From: Arthrinium phaeospermum
Taxonomy: Eukaryota; Ascomycota; Sordariomycetes; Amphisphaeriales; Apiosporaceae
DNA: 64,000 nt
NCBI GenBank assembly: GCA_006503535.1
Contig: QYRS01000002.1
Location: forward strand, 4,588,001 to 4,652,000
Direction: 5' to 3'
The position numbers and the translations under genes are program-made. Under the pieces are notes generated by a model. It saw only the letters and a program-made list of their open reading frames with translations. It searched no databases and had not been told where the DNA came from. Numbering within the stretch: position 1 is the first letter of the stretch; every line of letters starts with the position of its first letter. Shown here in pieces: positions 53,434 to 64,000 of the stretch.

Positions 53434-54667
53434 CGTTATTTTTAGTGGCTGACCGGTTACCAGGTAGCTGCTAGCTTTGGCACACGTCGTAGCACTTGAG
53501 TTTGGGGGGCAGGCACTGGCACCTCAACTTCAAAGGTGGGACGATAACATTAGCTAGCATGAGATGGAATATCGGGAACAACCAGCCAGGGCTTGCCAGC
53601 CAGGGTCGAGCAAGCCTAAGTACTTGCACTAAAGGATTTCTAGGGTCTAGACGAGCCGTGGCGGCGGCGAGGGACGGCCGAGGGGCATGCTGGAGCAGGA
53701 TTGCGATCCTGGGCTGGGTGCCGCAGAGCTGACGTGAGAAGGAGAAGTGGGCTGGCATGGGCTGGAGATAAGCACCACCGCCGCGACGGTTCGTATGGCC
53801 CTCCTCTCGTCCTACCCTGGCCCAGGGTGGTCTGGGCAAGCATCCAATCGACTATTGCATCATCTAGTTTCGGGATAACGCAGTTTGGGGGTGTAACACC
53901 AACGCAGGTGGCGTCGTGAAAATGCCGTGGTAGGAGGATTGATTTGACCTCGTGGAAGGGTCACGAAACTTAGTTTTGGACCTGAACAGACTTACTGCTC
54001 TCAGCCTCTCACTGCATCAAGGTATCGCGCCACGGATCTATCTAGGTGAATCCTTTGAGAATCCTGGCCACGTTTCGAAATGTGGAATCATGGATGCTTG
54101 CAACTTGGTATAACTTCTATATACCCAGACAATATAACCTTTTTTCCCCAGTCATTAACCTAACGACTTATCTTCAACGATCGGACAGATAGCGTGTCCC
54201 CCACATTCTTGTCTGCCCACACTTGCCCGTCGTATAGCGTATTGGCGGGGGCGGCCCGTCTACCGTTGGCTCTCGCCCACTAAATACTCAAGTAGCCAAG
54301 TAGCCTAATCATACTGTTGCAGCGCTACTACCTACTGCTCCGCCGACTTGCCGATTGGTGGTGCTACGATGTGCATGCTTATTCGTGCGGCAGCCCATAC
54401 GGATGGGACATGAGATTGCAATACGCATAGCCAGTCAAAATAAAGACTATGCACTCGATATATCTGCAATTGATAATCATGGACTCAATATATCTGCAGT
54501 CTTGACGTGTGCCGCGGTGTAACCGCATGATAAATCTATAATGTTTGGGGCCCGAGTGGCCAAGCACTTGAAAAGACAGGACATACACTAACGAAAAGAA
54601 GAAACGTAAAGGCAATGAAGACACCGACCCCACCCCCGCAATCCTTAGCCCAGCCCAACCCAACCTC
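53434..54667. other. intergenic, 3' flank of the PKS and promoter of the regulator
   Basis: 1.2 kb with no acceptable gene. Frames at 53471-53839 (minus) and 53701-53919 (plus) overlap and have no recognisable content. Confidence 0.45.
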
Positions 54668-57600
54668 TCAACTCGCCGGTGCGGGCAGCTTGCTTACGAT
54701 CTTGTCGCACATCTCGTTCAGCGATCGCGCGTTGGTGATGTCGAGCGTGCTCAGCTCGGCGCCCAGCTTGCCGCGGATCCACCCGCGCAGCTCGACGGCC
54801 GACAGCGAGTCGAGCCCGTACGCCATCAGCGGCTTGCCGGGCTCGATCTCCGTCTCGAGCCGCAGCACCTTGGTGATCTGCTTGAGCATGAGCTCGACGC
54901 ACGCCGCCGCCAGCGTCGCCCCGTCCGCCCCCGACGCCTGCATCGTCCGGAACGCCTTGACGGCGACGTCGTCGGCGCTGTTGCCGCCCGCATTCTCGCC
55001 ATCGTCGACGACGGCGTTGCTGCCCGCGTTGAACAGGTAGCCGAACCGGTCCTCGCCCGCCAGGTCCGACGACCCGTCGTTGGGCAGCGGGAAGGTCAGG
55101 CCCGTGATGAGCTGGGCCTGGCTGGCGGCGTTGAGCGGGTTCGAGACGTCCTGCTGCAGGATCGAGTAGGTGAGGATGCGGCGCAGGACCCCCTCGTTGA
55201 TGGGCGTCCACTGCTTCTTGTCGAAGCGGGCCTCGTAGCTGGCGCCCTGCTCGGCGATGTAGCCCACGTCCTCGATGGCGCCGAGGTCGACGGCGTTGGC
55301 CGCCAGCCCCTGCCCGCGCCGGAAGTGGGCGAAGGCGTCCAGGAACGCGTTGGCGGCCGCGTAGTTGGCCTGGCCCTTGTTGCCCACCACGCCCGAGATA
55401 CTGGAGAGCATGGTGAAGAACTCGACCGGCTTGTTCTGGCAGGCCTCGTGCAGATTCCAGGTGCCGCGCACCTTGGCCTCGATGGATTCGCAGTAGTCTT
55501 GGTGCGACATGGTCTCGTAGGGCTTGTCCTGTGTTTTATCGTCTGGTTAGTATTCCTGCGCACGCTGCACCAAGGTAGGTGGGTTGGTTGGATTGGTAGG
55601 TACTTACCCTCAGCACCATGGCTCCCTGAATGATTCCTGCAATACGGTGTCCACGCGCCGAGTCGAACATGCTCTTGACAAAGGCCGGGTCGGCAATGTC
55701 GCCTCTGGCCTCGCTGATGCGGCAACCATATGTCGCGCAGCCCTGGATGATGCGGGCCGACGCGTCGTCGTTGGTGCCGCTTCGGCTGCAGGCGATGATG
55801 TGCTTAGCGCCCGACCTCGCGAGGTGAATGGCGACGCTGCCGCAGAGCCCCTTGAGGCCGCCCACGATCAGGTAGGAGACATCGGGCTTAAGCTCGAGGG
55901 TGCGCAGCGCGGGTCGCGTGGGCACCTTGACGTCCTCGCCGTGGTTGGTGATGACAATCTTGCCCATGTGCTGGCCTCTTCGGATGTAGGCAAGGGCCGC
56001 CGGGACGTCCTCGAAGCCGTACGTCACAATGGGCTTGATCGAGCTGATGTGACGCGCCTCGACCAGGTCAAAGATCTCCTTCAGCAGCTTCTCAACCAAG
56101 GCGTCCTTGAATTGCTTCGTGTACGACAAGTCGATGGCGCGGAACGAGCAGTTCCTGTCAAAGGGCTCCATAGCCAGCGTGTTGCGGTCGACGATGTCTC
56201 TCTTGCCGATCTCAATCATGTTTCCGCCGTCTGCCATGATTCTCCATGAAGCATCTAGCAGCTCGCCCGTCAGAGAGTTCAAGATGACATCGACTCCGCG
56301 GCCGTCGGTCTCGGCCATGATTTCCTGCGCGAACTGGGTGGAGCGCGAGGAGAACATCCGGTTGGCCGGGATCCCAAAGTTGGCCGAGAGGAACTTGCGC
56401 TTGTCTTCGGTTCCGACGGTGATGAAGACATCGGCTTTCTTGTATTGGGCAAGCTGGATCGCCGCGAGCCCGACACCGCCAGCAGCAGAGTGGATCAAGA
56501 CAGACTACATTTTGGTAAAACCGTTAGCAATGCTTGATAGTGGTTTCGCTCAGACATTCATGCTGACTTACCTGGCCTTCCCGCAGGTTCGCGAGGTAGT
56601 ACAGCGAGTAGAGCGCCGTCATGTATACCAGCGGAATGGTCGACGCCTCCTCGAAGCTCATCCACGAGGGAATTATCTGGACGCGTTCAACAGGGGCTTG
56701 GATGCGGTTGATGTAAGTGCCGCTGCGCATGACAGCCACGCGGTCGCCCACTTGGAACTTGCTGACACCCGCTCCGAGGCGCTTGACGACACCGGCGCAC
56801 TCGCAGCCAATCATCCACTCGTTTTCGGGGACAATACCCATGGTTGTCGCCACGTCCTATTGGAAGGTTAGTATTGGAAACCACTGCAATCATCATATAT
56901 ATGTCCACGCACCTTGAAGTTGACACCAACGGCCCAGACCTCCACCTCGACAAAGCCGGGGTCAACCGGGATCGGCCCGGCGTGGTTCTCAGTCCAAGTG
57001 AGCTCCAGGGACCCGACGCGATCGGCGCGGATCTGGACCGTGGACTCGTTACCGTGCAGGCTCTTGACGACGGTGCCCGCCCCCTCGACCTCGCTCTGCT
57101 TGAAGAGGTTCACCTTGGCGTCCGGGATGACCCTCTGGACCCGCAGCACGCCGTCCCTCTCGGCATACTCCTCCTCGGCGACCTGCGCCTGCACCAGCCC
57201 GAGGATCTTCTCGATGGCAAAGAGCGTGGCGGCGCTCGTGCTGGACTGCACGTCGAGCGTCGTCAGCCGGGCCGTCGTGTCCTCGTGGCGCACGGTGCGG
57301 AAGAGGCCGTGGACCAGGGCGTTGTTGGGGTTGGTCACGACGGCCTGCGAGCCCTTGGTCACCCACAGGACCGGGCGGCCGGCGCTGAGCAGCTGCTTCA
57401 GGGCGTCCCACTGGCCGGCCGACGCGTGGACGAGCAGCGGCGTGAAGAGCTCGTCCAGCACGAGCACGACGGCGTCGGTCGGGAGGTTGAGCGGGTGGTC
57501 CGCCGAGGAGAGCTGCTGCTGGGTCACGGTCCAGCCGGCGCTGCCTAGGATGTGCTTCATGCCCTTGACCAGGCCGGGCGCTTTGTCGGTCAGCTGGACG

Positions 57601-60600
57601 ACGACAAGGTTCTTGGCCGTCGGGCCAGTTGTTTCGAGGTCACCTCGGGCGGCTTTGTGCAGCAAATAGTGGCTTTGACCATCGCTGTCGGTGAAGTCCA
57701 GGACAGAGTCGAAGTCGGGTGTATTCTCGAGGTGGTGGATCTTGCGGGCATTCCAGAAGCTGGAATCGGCAGATCTCATGGAGTCCTTGGTCATGACCAG
57801 AGTCATGGGCGCCGAGGAGACGGAGCTGGAAATGCCCTTGCTGTTCAAGTCCAATGAATCATCGGAGTGGACAGACATGGTGCTGGGCGTGCTGGACTCG
57901 GACATCTGGAACGAGTCGGATTCCTCGTCGCTTTCGCTGGCTGGCTCGGTCACAGCCCGGGCCATTGCGGACCCGGGTGCAGCCGGCGCCAGGAGGAGGT
58001 AGGCGCCGTCGGCCAGCAGAGGCTTCATGTTGGCGATGACACTGTCCAGGCCTACCTTTGGCTTCTTCGGGGCCTTGAGAATGACGAGGTTATAGGAGGA
58101 AGCCTGGTCTAGGCCCAGGCTAGACTTGTCCGGGGTGACGAGGTGGAAGGCCGAGTGCCTGTTCTCCTCGAGCTCGGACTGGACGGACACGAGCGTTTTG
58201 GCGTTGACGGTGGCGAAGTCGTACTGGATGTAGGCCAGCCTGGCAGCCATGTCGTCGGTTCCAAACCACACGGAAGTGGTATCGGCCTCGTCGAGATTGA
58301 CCTCGAGCACTTTGAGCATGGGCTTCTTGTGGGCGATGAGGTCGATGACGGCGTGGAGCTTGCTGGGTTCAACCTCAGATGGAGCTTCGTGTTCCTCCGC
58401 CTCGAGATAGGCCAGCTGGTCTTGGCTGAGAAGCGAAACGTCGGGCTTCCAGGAGATGCGGTCGAAGGTGTGGGGGTCGGGCTTGGGCGGCACGTCGATC
58501 TTGACGTAGTTGAGCCCCTTGACCTCCATCAGCATGGCGCCCGTCTCGGGGTCGTAGACGGAGATGTCGGAGATGATGCTCTTGGCCTGGTCGGGGCGGC
58601 CGCGGCCGGTGTACCCGGACTTGGCGATGGCGAGACCCTCGCGCATGTTACGGGGCACCCGGTTGATGATGGCCTCGTTGACGATGCCCGGCACGATGAT
58701 GTCCTTGACCAGGCTGCGCTCGTTGGAGGCGTTGGCCGGCATGGCGACCTGCAGGCAGGCGTCGAGCACGGCCGGGTGGAAGGGGTAGTAGGACTGCGGG
58801 TCCCACTTGGACGGGGGCGCCGTCAGGTCGACGAGGGCGCGGCAGCGGCGCTGCCCGCTCGTCGCCTCGAGGCTCGTCACCTTCTTGAACGAGGGGCCGA
58901 AGCCCATGCCCGCGTCCCGCTGCGCCTTGTACCAGAGCGTGAAGGGCTGCGGGTGCCGCAGGGGCGCCAGGTCGGCGCCCGAGAGCTTCTCCTCGACGGG
59001 CGGCTGCACGCGGATCAGGCCGAAGCAGTGGTCGATGACGACGTCGTCCGCCGAGGTCGAGATGCGGAACTCGTGCCAGTCTTTCTTGCCGGGGACCCGG
59101 ATCAGGGTCAGCAGGATGGTGGATTCCTTGTTCTCCTCGACGACGAGGGCGCGGTCGAAGCGCACGTTGCGCAGGTGGTAGGCCAGGTCGTTGCTGGACT
59201 CGATCTCCTTGTCCGGGTTCAGGGCGGCGTACTTCTGGTACATGGCCTCGACCGCCATGGTGGCCAGTCCAGCTCCAGGGATCAGGACGTCGGGCCCCAT
59301 CTTATGGTCGCGCAGCCAGGGGACGTCGTCGAGCATGAGGTGCTTGCGCCAGGTGGGGTTGTGCCACGAGGTGCCGAAGATCTTGCTGCCGATGAGGTCG
59401 TGGTTGATGAACTGCCGGAAGCGCCAGTCCTTGCTCGCGGCGTTTTCGTGCCAGTACCGGACCGAGTGGTTCCAGCCATAGTTGGGCAGGTCGATGATGG
59501 TCCGCACGGGCTGGTCCTTGTAGCCGTTGACGACGGCCATGTCGACGGGGGCTCCCGCCACTTTCAGCCGGCCGGCGACGTCGAAGAGGGACTTGGAGGC
59601 GGTCGCCCCGCGGGCCCAGGCGGCGGTGTACGAGACGTCGCCGCCTCTGGGGAGAGATTTGAGGATCTGGGACACGGGGCCGGCCAGAGCTCCCGAAGGT
59701 CCGATTTCAATGAGCATGTTGGGCGCCTCGTTGTTGGGCTGAGTGACCATCTGCTCCAGCGCCTCGTGGAAGCGGACCGGAGACACCATGTTTCGCTTCC
59801 AGTACATCGCGTCCGTCGGCGTGTTCTCGTCCAAGCGGGCACTGACGGCCGACGAGAACATGGTGACGCCCGACGGCTCGGACTGATCCTTGACTGTATA
59901 TCCTGCGTCCTTCGAAAGCAGGTCCTCGTACTCGTCGCCAATATCGTCCATCAGAACCGAGTGGTATGCCAGGTCTACCTGCAGCAGTCTGGCAAAGTGT
60001 CCGTCGGCTTTGATGTCCTCGGCCAGCTTCTCCAGCTCCGACTTCTTTCCCGAGATGGTCAGACTGCTGGGGCTGTTGAAGCAGGCAATCCAGGCGTGGC
60101 CCTCGTACCTTTCCAGATACGGCGCCACGGCTTCGGTCCCAAGACCCACGGCCAGCATGCCGACCTGCGACTCGGCCTGGGACTTGTCCTGGCAGTTGAC
60201 GGCGGCGCGCCCACGGTAGAAGGCCGCCTTGATGGCGCTGGCGCGATCGATGAAACCGGCCGTGTAGGCGGCGGCAATCTCGCCCGACGAGTGGCCGACG
60301 ACGCTGGTGGGCTTGACGCCCCACGACTCCAGCACGGCGATGATGCAGAGCTGCATGGCCGTGACGAGGGGCTGCGAGAACTCGGGCTGGCGCATGTGCT
60401 CGTTGGAGCGCGGCTCGGCCAGCTCCTCGACCAGCGACCAGCGCGGCGGGTCCCGGACGGTCTGCAGGACGGCGTCGAGCTCCTCGAGGACGGCGCGGGT
60501 CCAGGGGAAGTACTGCAGCAGCTGCTTGCCCATCTGCGGCCACTGCGCGCCCTGGCCCGTGAAGACGAAGCCGATCCGCGGCGCGTCGGCGCCCTTCTTG

Positions 60601-62419
60601 GCGACGACGAAGTCCTTGGCGTCGAGCTCGGCGGCGCCGCGCGTCGTCGTCACGAAGGCCGAGTGCCAGAGCCGCGAGCGCCGCTCCGCCAGCGTGTAGG
60701 ACAGGTCGGCCAGGCTGACCCGGACGCGCGGGTTGACGAGGTGGTCGCACAGGGCCTGGATGTTGGCGTTGAGGGAGGCGGCGTCGTTGGCGGAGACGAT
60801 GAGCGTGTAGGGGCGGGCGGGCTGCTCGCCGTCCTCGGCATCCTCGTACGCCTCGAGGGAGAGGGCGTCGTCGTCGGACGAGATGTAGGAGGAGACGTGG
60901 CGGGCGCGGTCTTGGGTCGGGGCTTCCTCGATGATGGCGTGGGCGTTGGCGCCGCCGTAGCCGAAGGAGTTGATGCTGGCGCGCTTGGGCTTGCCTTCGA
61001 CGGCGGGCCAGGGGAGCATGGTTCGCGAGGCTTTGACGTTGTTGCCGACGAAGTCGACTGCCATGGGATGTTAGAAGATGTTGGATGCGAGGCGATGTGT
61101 GTCCGGGTTAGAACTTACTCTTGGGGCTGGGGTTGTGGAAGAGAGGAGTGCCCGGAATGAAGCCATTTTCAATACTCAAGACCGTCTTGATCAGCCCGGA
61201 GATACCAGCCGCCGGCTCGGAGTGACCGACGTTGCTCTTAATCTATGGAGACGCTTCAGTCAGTTATTGATTCAATGAACTTGTCGGAGGAGACGTGGAA
61301 GACTTACCGAGCCTATTATGAGTGGTTTGCTAGGGTCCCGAGTCGCGGCAAAGGCGTACCCAGCGCCTCTGACTTCGGTGGGGTCACCGGCCTGCGTACC
61401 CGTACCGTGGCATTCGAGGTACTGGGTATCGTTCAGGTTGCTGATGCCGGCATTCTGATACGCTGCCCGGATGGCGGCTGCCTGCGCCTCGGCGCTTGGG
61501 CTGGCGATACCTCCCGTTCGACCATTGCTGGTGGGAACGTATTAGCGAACGGTGTCTCTAGTCACTAGCGAGAGAGAAATGGAACTTTAATATACCTGTT
61601 TGAGGCCAGCCCACGGATAATGCCTCGGATGGGATCGCGATCCCGGATCGCGTCCGCAAGGCGCTTCACAATGACACAGCTTACGGCTTCGGCTTTGACG
61701 TATCCGTCGGCTGATACGTCGAAGGTGTGGCAATATCCGGAGGGCGAATGGGCCTGCCCGACGTTTCCAGCGTCAATGACGTGGTCGGGGTTGAAGTACA
61801 GGTTGCTCGTCGCCACGATGGCCGCCTCGACCTGGTTGGACTGCAGCTCGCGGCAGGCCAGGTCCAGCCCCACCAGACTCCCGGAGCAGGCGGTGTCGAT
61901 GGTGATGCTGGGCCCCTTGATGTTGAGGAAGTAGCTGATGCGGTTGGCCATGATGGCGCGGCCGACGCCGATGGCGTTGTTGGCGGGGCGGTCCTCGGGG
62001 TCGCGGTTCTGCATGTCGCCGTAGTCGGACGAGTAGGCGCCGACGAAGCAGGCGACGGGCCGGCCGCTGAGCCGCTCGAGCGGGAGCCCCGCGTTCTCGA
62101 GGCCCTCGTACACCACCTCGAGCATCTGCCGCTGGTTGGGGTCCATGGCCACGGCCTCGGTGCCCGAGATCTCGAAGAAGGAGGCGTCGAAGTCGGCCAG
62201 GTCCACGTCGTCGAGGAACATGCCTCCCGGCGGGCGCATCGTGCCCGGCTTGTGCGAGCCGTCCCAGTGGCCCTTGATGTTGAACCGCGAGGCGGGCACC
62301 TCGTTGGAGGCCACCTTGCCCTGCTCCAGGAACTCCCAGAGCTTGCTGGGGGAGTGGTTGCCGCCGGGCAGGCGGCAGGCGAAGCCCACGATGGCTACGG
62401 GCTCTTGATGGGCCGACAT
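54668..62419 (-). CDS. highly reducing type I polyketide synthase (seven exons)
   Basis: complement(join(54668..55528, 55608..56504, 56572..56856, 56913..61057, 61119..61242, 61308..61527, 61596..62419)), 2451 aa; exon sums are exact. Domains: KS (residues 1 to about 430, DTACSGS with Cys178, [19 protein letters not shown]), AT (GHSSGE, Ser646), DH (His974 in [19 protein letters not shown]), a methyltransferase-like region (about 1260-1420) lacking a G-x-G-x-G SAM loop and probably inactive, ER (GCECAGVV..., [13 protein letters not shown] near 1872), KR ([10 protein letters not shown] near 2079), and a C-terminal ACP ([10 protein letters not shown], Ser2406). There is no release domain, as usual for this class. 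It builds a reduced polyketide chain in the cytosol from acetyl- and malonyl-CoA. A hydrolase gene is divergent from it and may release the product. Confidence 0.93.
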
Positions 62420-63093
62420 TTTGGGCGGGATGTGGAAGAGGAAGATGGGGAGACTTCAAGTGCTCAATGCCTTGATTCCTTAATCTATATAAAAAGATAT
62501 AAACCACTCGGAAGCTGTTTGTGTCGGTAGCTGGGAGACCCAAGTGGTAAAGAATAATTCCTCAGACGTTGATGGGCTGGTTGGCTGGTTGACTACTGAC
62601 ACTGTCGACGGCTACAAACAATATATATCACGATCCTATCTTCAGGAGTGGCACAGGGCTTCGATATGCCCTCTTGGATAAGCTGGATGACGACGATTGG
62701 ATCGAGACCAGAATGGAAAGCATTGTCATCCAGGTGTTGTTGCCGAATGAGGCAGGTTGCAGGAAGGCGTATCGCGGATGAGGCCCGTCCTGCAGTCATG
62801 ATTACCGTGCCGCCAACCACATTTGTCGGCAGTAATCCACCCAAGTAAGCCTAGATGCCTAGACCGACGATTATACTCGCCTAGAGCCCTAGTCTATCTG
62901 TCATGGTCATCTCTAATGCGTCGCTATCTTCGCCACCTTTCTGTTATGATCTGAATGACGCCCAGTCGTTTGAATCTCTCAATCTGTGGCAAACTCAAGA
63001 ATCGTCACACCTGCGTTGCGCGAGTCTCGGGTCTTATCGAATCCCCTGGTCCTCTAGTCTTTTTCAACTGGTTCTACCATCCTAATTCCCAAC
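62420..63093. other. divergent promoter between PKS and hydrolase
   Basis: 674 bp between the two ATGs. AT-rich TATA-like runs occur at about 62487-62502 and 62620-62630. No gene. Shared control of both genes is plausible. Confidence 0.5.
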
Positions 63094-64000
63094 ATGGGGT
63101 CCATATCGCGCTGCGAGACGGTGGAATGCAAGACTATCGATGGAACCATCATCCGCGGCTTCTTCTTCCCCGTTCCTGGCCCGGCACCGGCCATCATCAT
63201 GTCCCATGGCGTACGTCTCTGCCCTCATCACAGTTGTTTCTCGCATATTGCTTGCGCCGCTTTGGACGTCGCTTACAGTTTAATGCATACAGTTCAATTG
63301 TGTCAAGGAAATGACACTCCCTGAAGTTGCTGAGCGATTCCAGTCTAAGGGATACAATGTCCTCCTGTACGACGCACGAAACGTCGGTGCAAGCGGTGGA
63401 ATGCCGCGAAATGAGCTGGACCCGATGCAAATGGCTCAAGACTTAACTGGTGAGCAGAGCCACTAGTACTCTCCAAAACGATATACTCTTGCTTACTTAT
63501 GGGGGTTTAGACATCATCACCTATGCAACCGGACTATCCAGTGTAGACAGCCGTCAGATCCTACTCTGGGGTATGTCGTTCGGTGCCATGGTCAGCGGGT
63601 GCTGTGCCTCCATCGACCGGAGAGCCAAAGGGCTGGTCATGGTCTGCCCTCTGTTCAGCTTCGTCCGACCCGACAAGAGAAAGACACTGTTCCCACAGCT
63701 CATCCGCGACCGGGTCTCGCAGCTGCGCGGCAACCAGCCCTTCACGCTGACGCCGTTCAACGCCAAAGGCGAGAACCCCGCGGGCATGGGCGGATCGGGG
63801 GGCCCCGGTGGCATCGAAGCCTACAATCTGATGCAGTCGGCGACGGAGCTGGGCCACCCAGACTTCCGCAACCGCATCACCCTGCAGACCTATTACAAAA
63901 TGGCCATCGCACAGCCCAAGGAGCTGCTGAAGATGTTGGAGGACATGCCCGTCTTGATGGTGATCCCGGAGCTGGACGACATCTCCAGCCCCGAGGAGCA
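63094..64000 (+). CDS. alpha/beta hydrolase, possible polyketide release/transfer enzyme, cut by window end
   Basis: Exons join(63094..63210, 63293..63449, 63511..>64000); the gene continues past the window. The N-terminus MGSISRCETVECKTIDG is cytosolic in type. Fold landmarks: the oxyanion HGFNC block formed across intron 1 (MSHG plus FNCVKEM), the YDARNVGASGG loop, and the nucleophile elbow LLWGMSFGA (G-x-S-x-G, Ser nucleophile). The later PVLMVIPELDDISSPEE contains the acid strand. The family, with HGFN and YDxRxxGxSxG, includes fungal cluster hydrolases and the fumagillin-type polyketide transferase, where the nucleophile can be Cys; here it is Ser. Sharing a promoter region with the PKS suggests chain release or transfer. 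The catalytic His lies outside the window. Confidence 0.85.

Noticed and set aside
58143..61160. 1005-codon plus-strand frame opposite the PKS
   Set aside because: A long antisense frame produced by strong GC3 bias in the PKS exon. The minus strand carries all PKS motifs.
1..64000. CRISPR arrays, bacterial operons, riboswitches
   Set aside because: Spliceosomal introns and fungal gene families show a eukaryotic nuclear sequence, and no regularly spaced short repeats were seen.

Overview
The window reads as nuclear DNA of a filamentous ascomycete (Pezizomycotina, probably Sordariomycetes). Introns are short (about 45-130 nt) with GTAAGT/GTGAGT donors, CTAAC/CTGAC branch sites and mostly YAG acceptors. 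Genes are monocistronic, fungal secondary-metabolite enzymes are present, and one 3-kb block is AT-saturated in the way repeat-induced point mutation (RIP) leaves a transposon. Exon structures were worked out by hand; where exon lengths sum to whole codons I give splice coordinates.

Layout. 0-26 kb is mostly housekeeping and unassigned genes: a small secreted protein, a Cys-rich single-pass membrane protein, mitochondrial succinyl-CoA:3-ketoacid CoA-transferase, a long UDP-glucose 6-dehydrogenase divergent from a GT4 glycosyltransferase, a membrane-anchored unknown protein, and a very large E/A/P-rich gene whose reading frame is broken many times. 26-31.6 kb is an NRPS with one complete adenylation domain (A-T-C-remnant A-T-terminal C) and one frameshift. 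32.7-37 kb holds two genes of a CxxC-repeat family and a secreted T1-type ribonuclease. 37.9-41 kb is a RIP-degraded DNA transposon with recognisable terminal inverted repeats and a TA target-site duplication. 41.4-64 kb holds a DUF3632-like gene, two further CxxC-repeat genes flanking two divergent P450s, an FAD/BBE oxidase, a bZIP-basic/ankyrin (ToxE-type) regulator, a highly reducing PKS and a divergent alpha/beta hydrolase cut by the window end.

How the parts fit. Regulator, PKS, oxidase, P450s and hydrolase form a plausible polyketide cluster; whether the NRPS belongs to it is open. The UDP-glucose dehydrogenase and GT4 pair could make and use UDP-glucuronate.

Most novel observation: four minus-strand paralogues (32.7-49.2 kb) built from 4, 7, 5 and 3 copies of a C-x2-C-x11-C-x2-C module in Lys/Arg-rich linkers, followed by an acidic tail and a shared C-terminal DRM-x-ID motif. 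All four carry a 13-bp upstream element, ACAATGCCTTTGT or a one-mismatch version, made of two inverted HMG-box-like half-sites. One paralogue has a stop codon exactly at the Arg of the C-terminal motif. I do not recognise a described family that matches this set.
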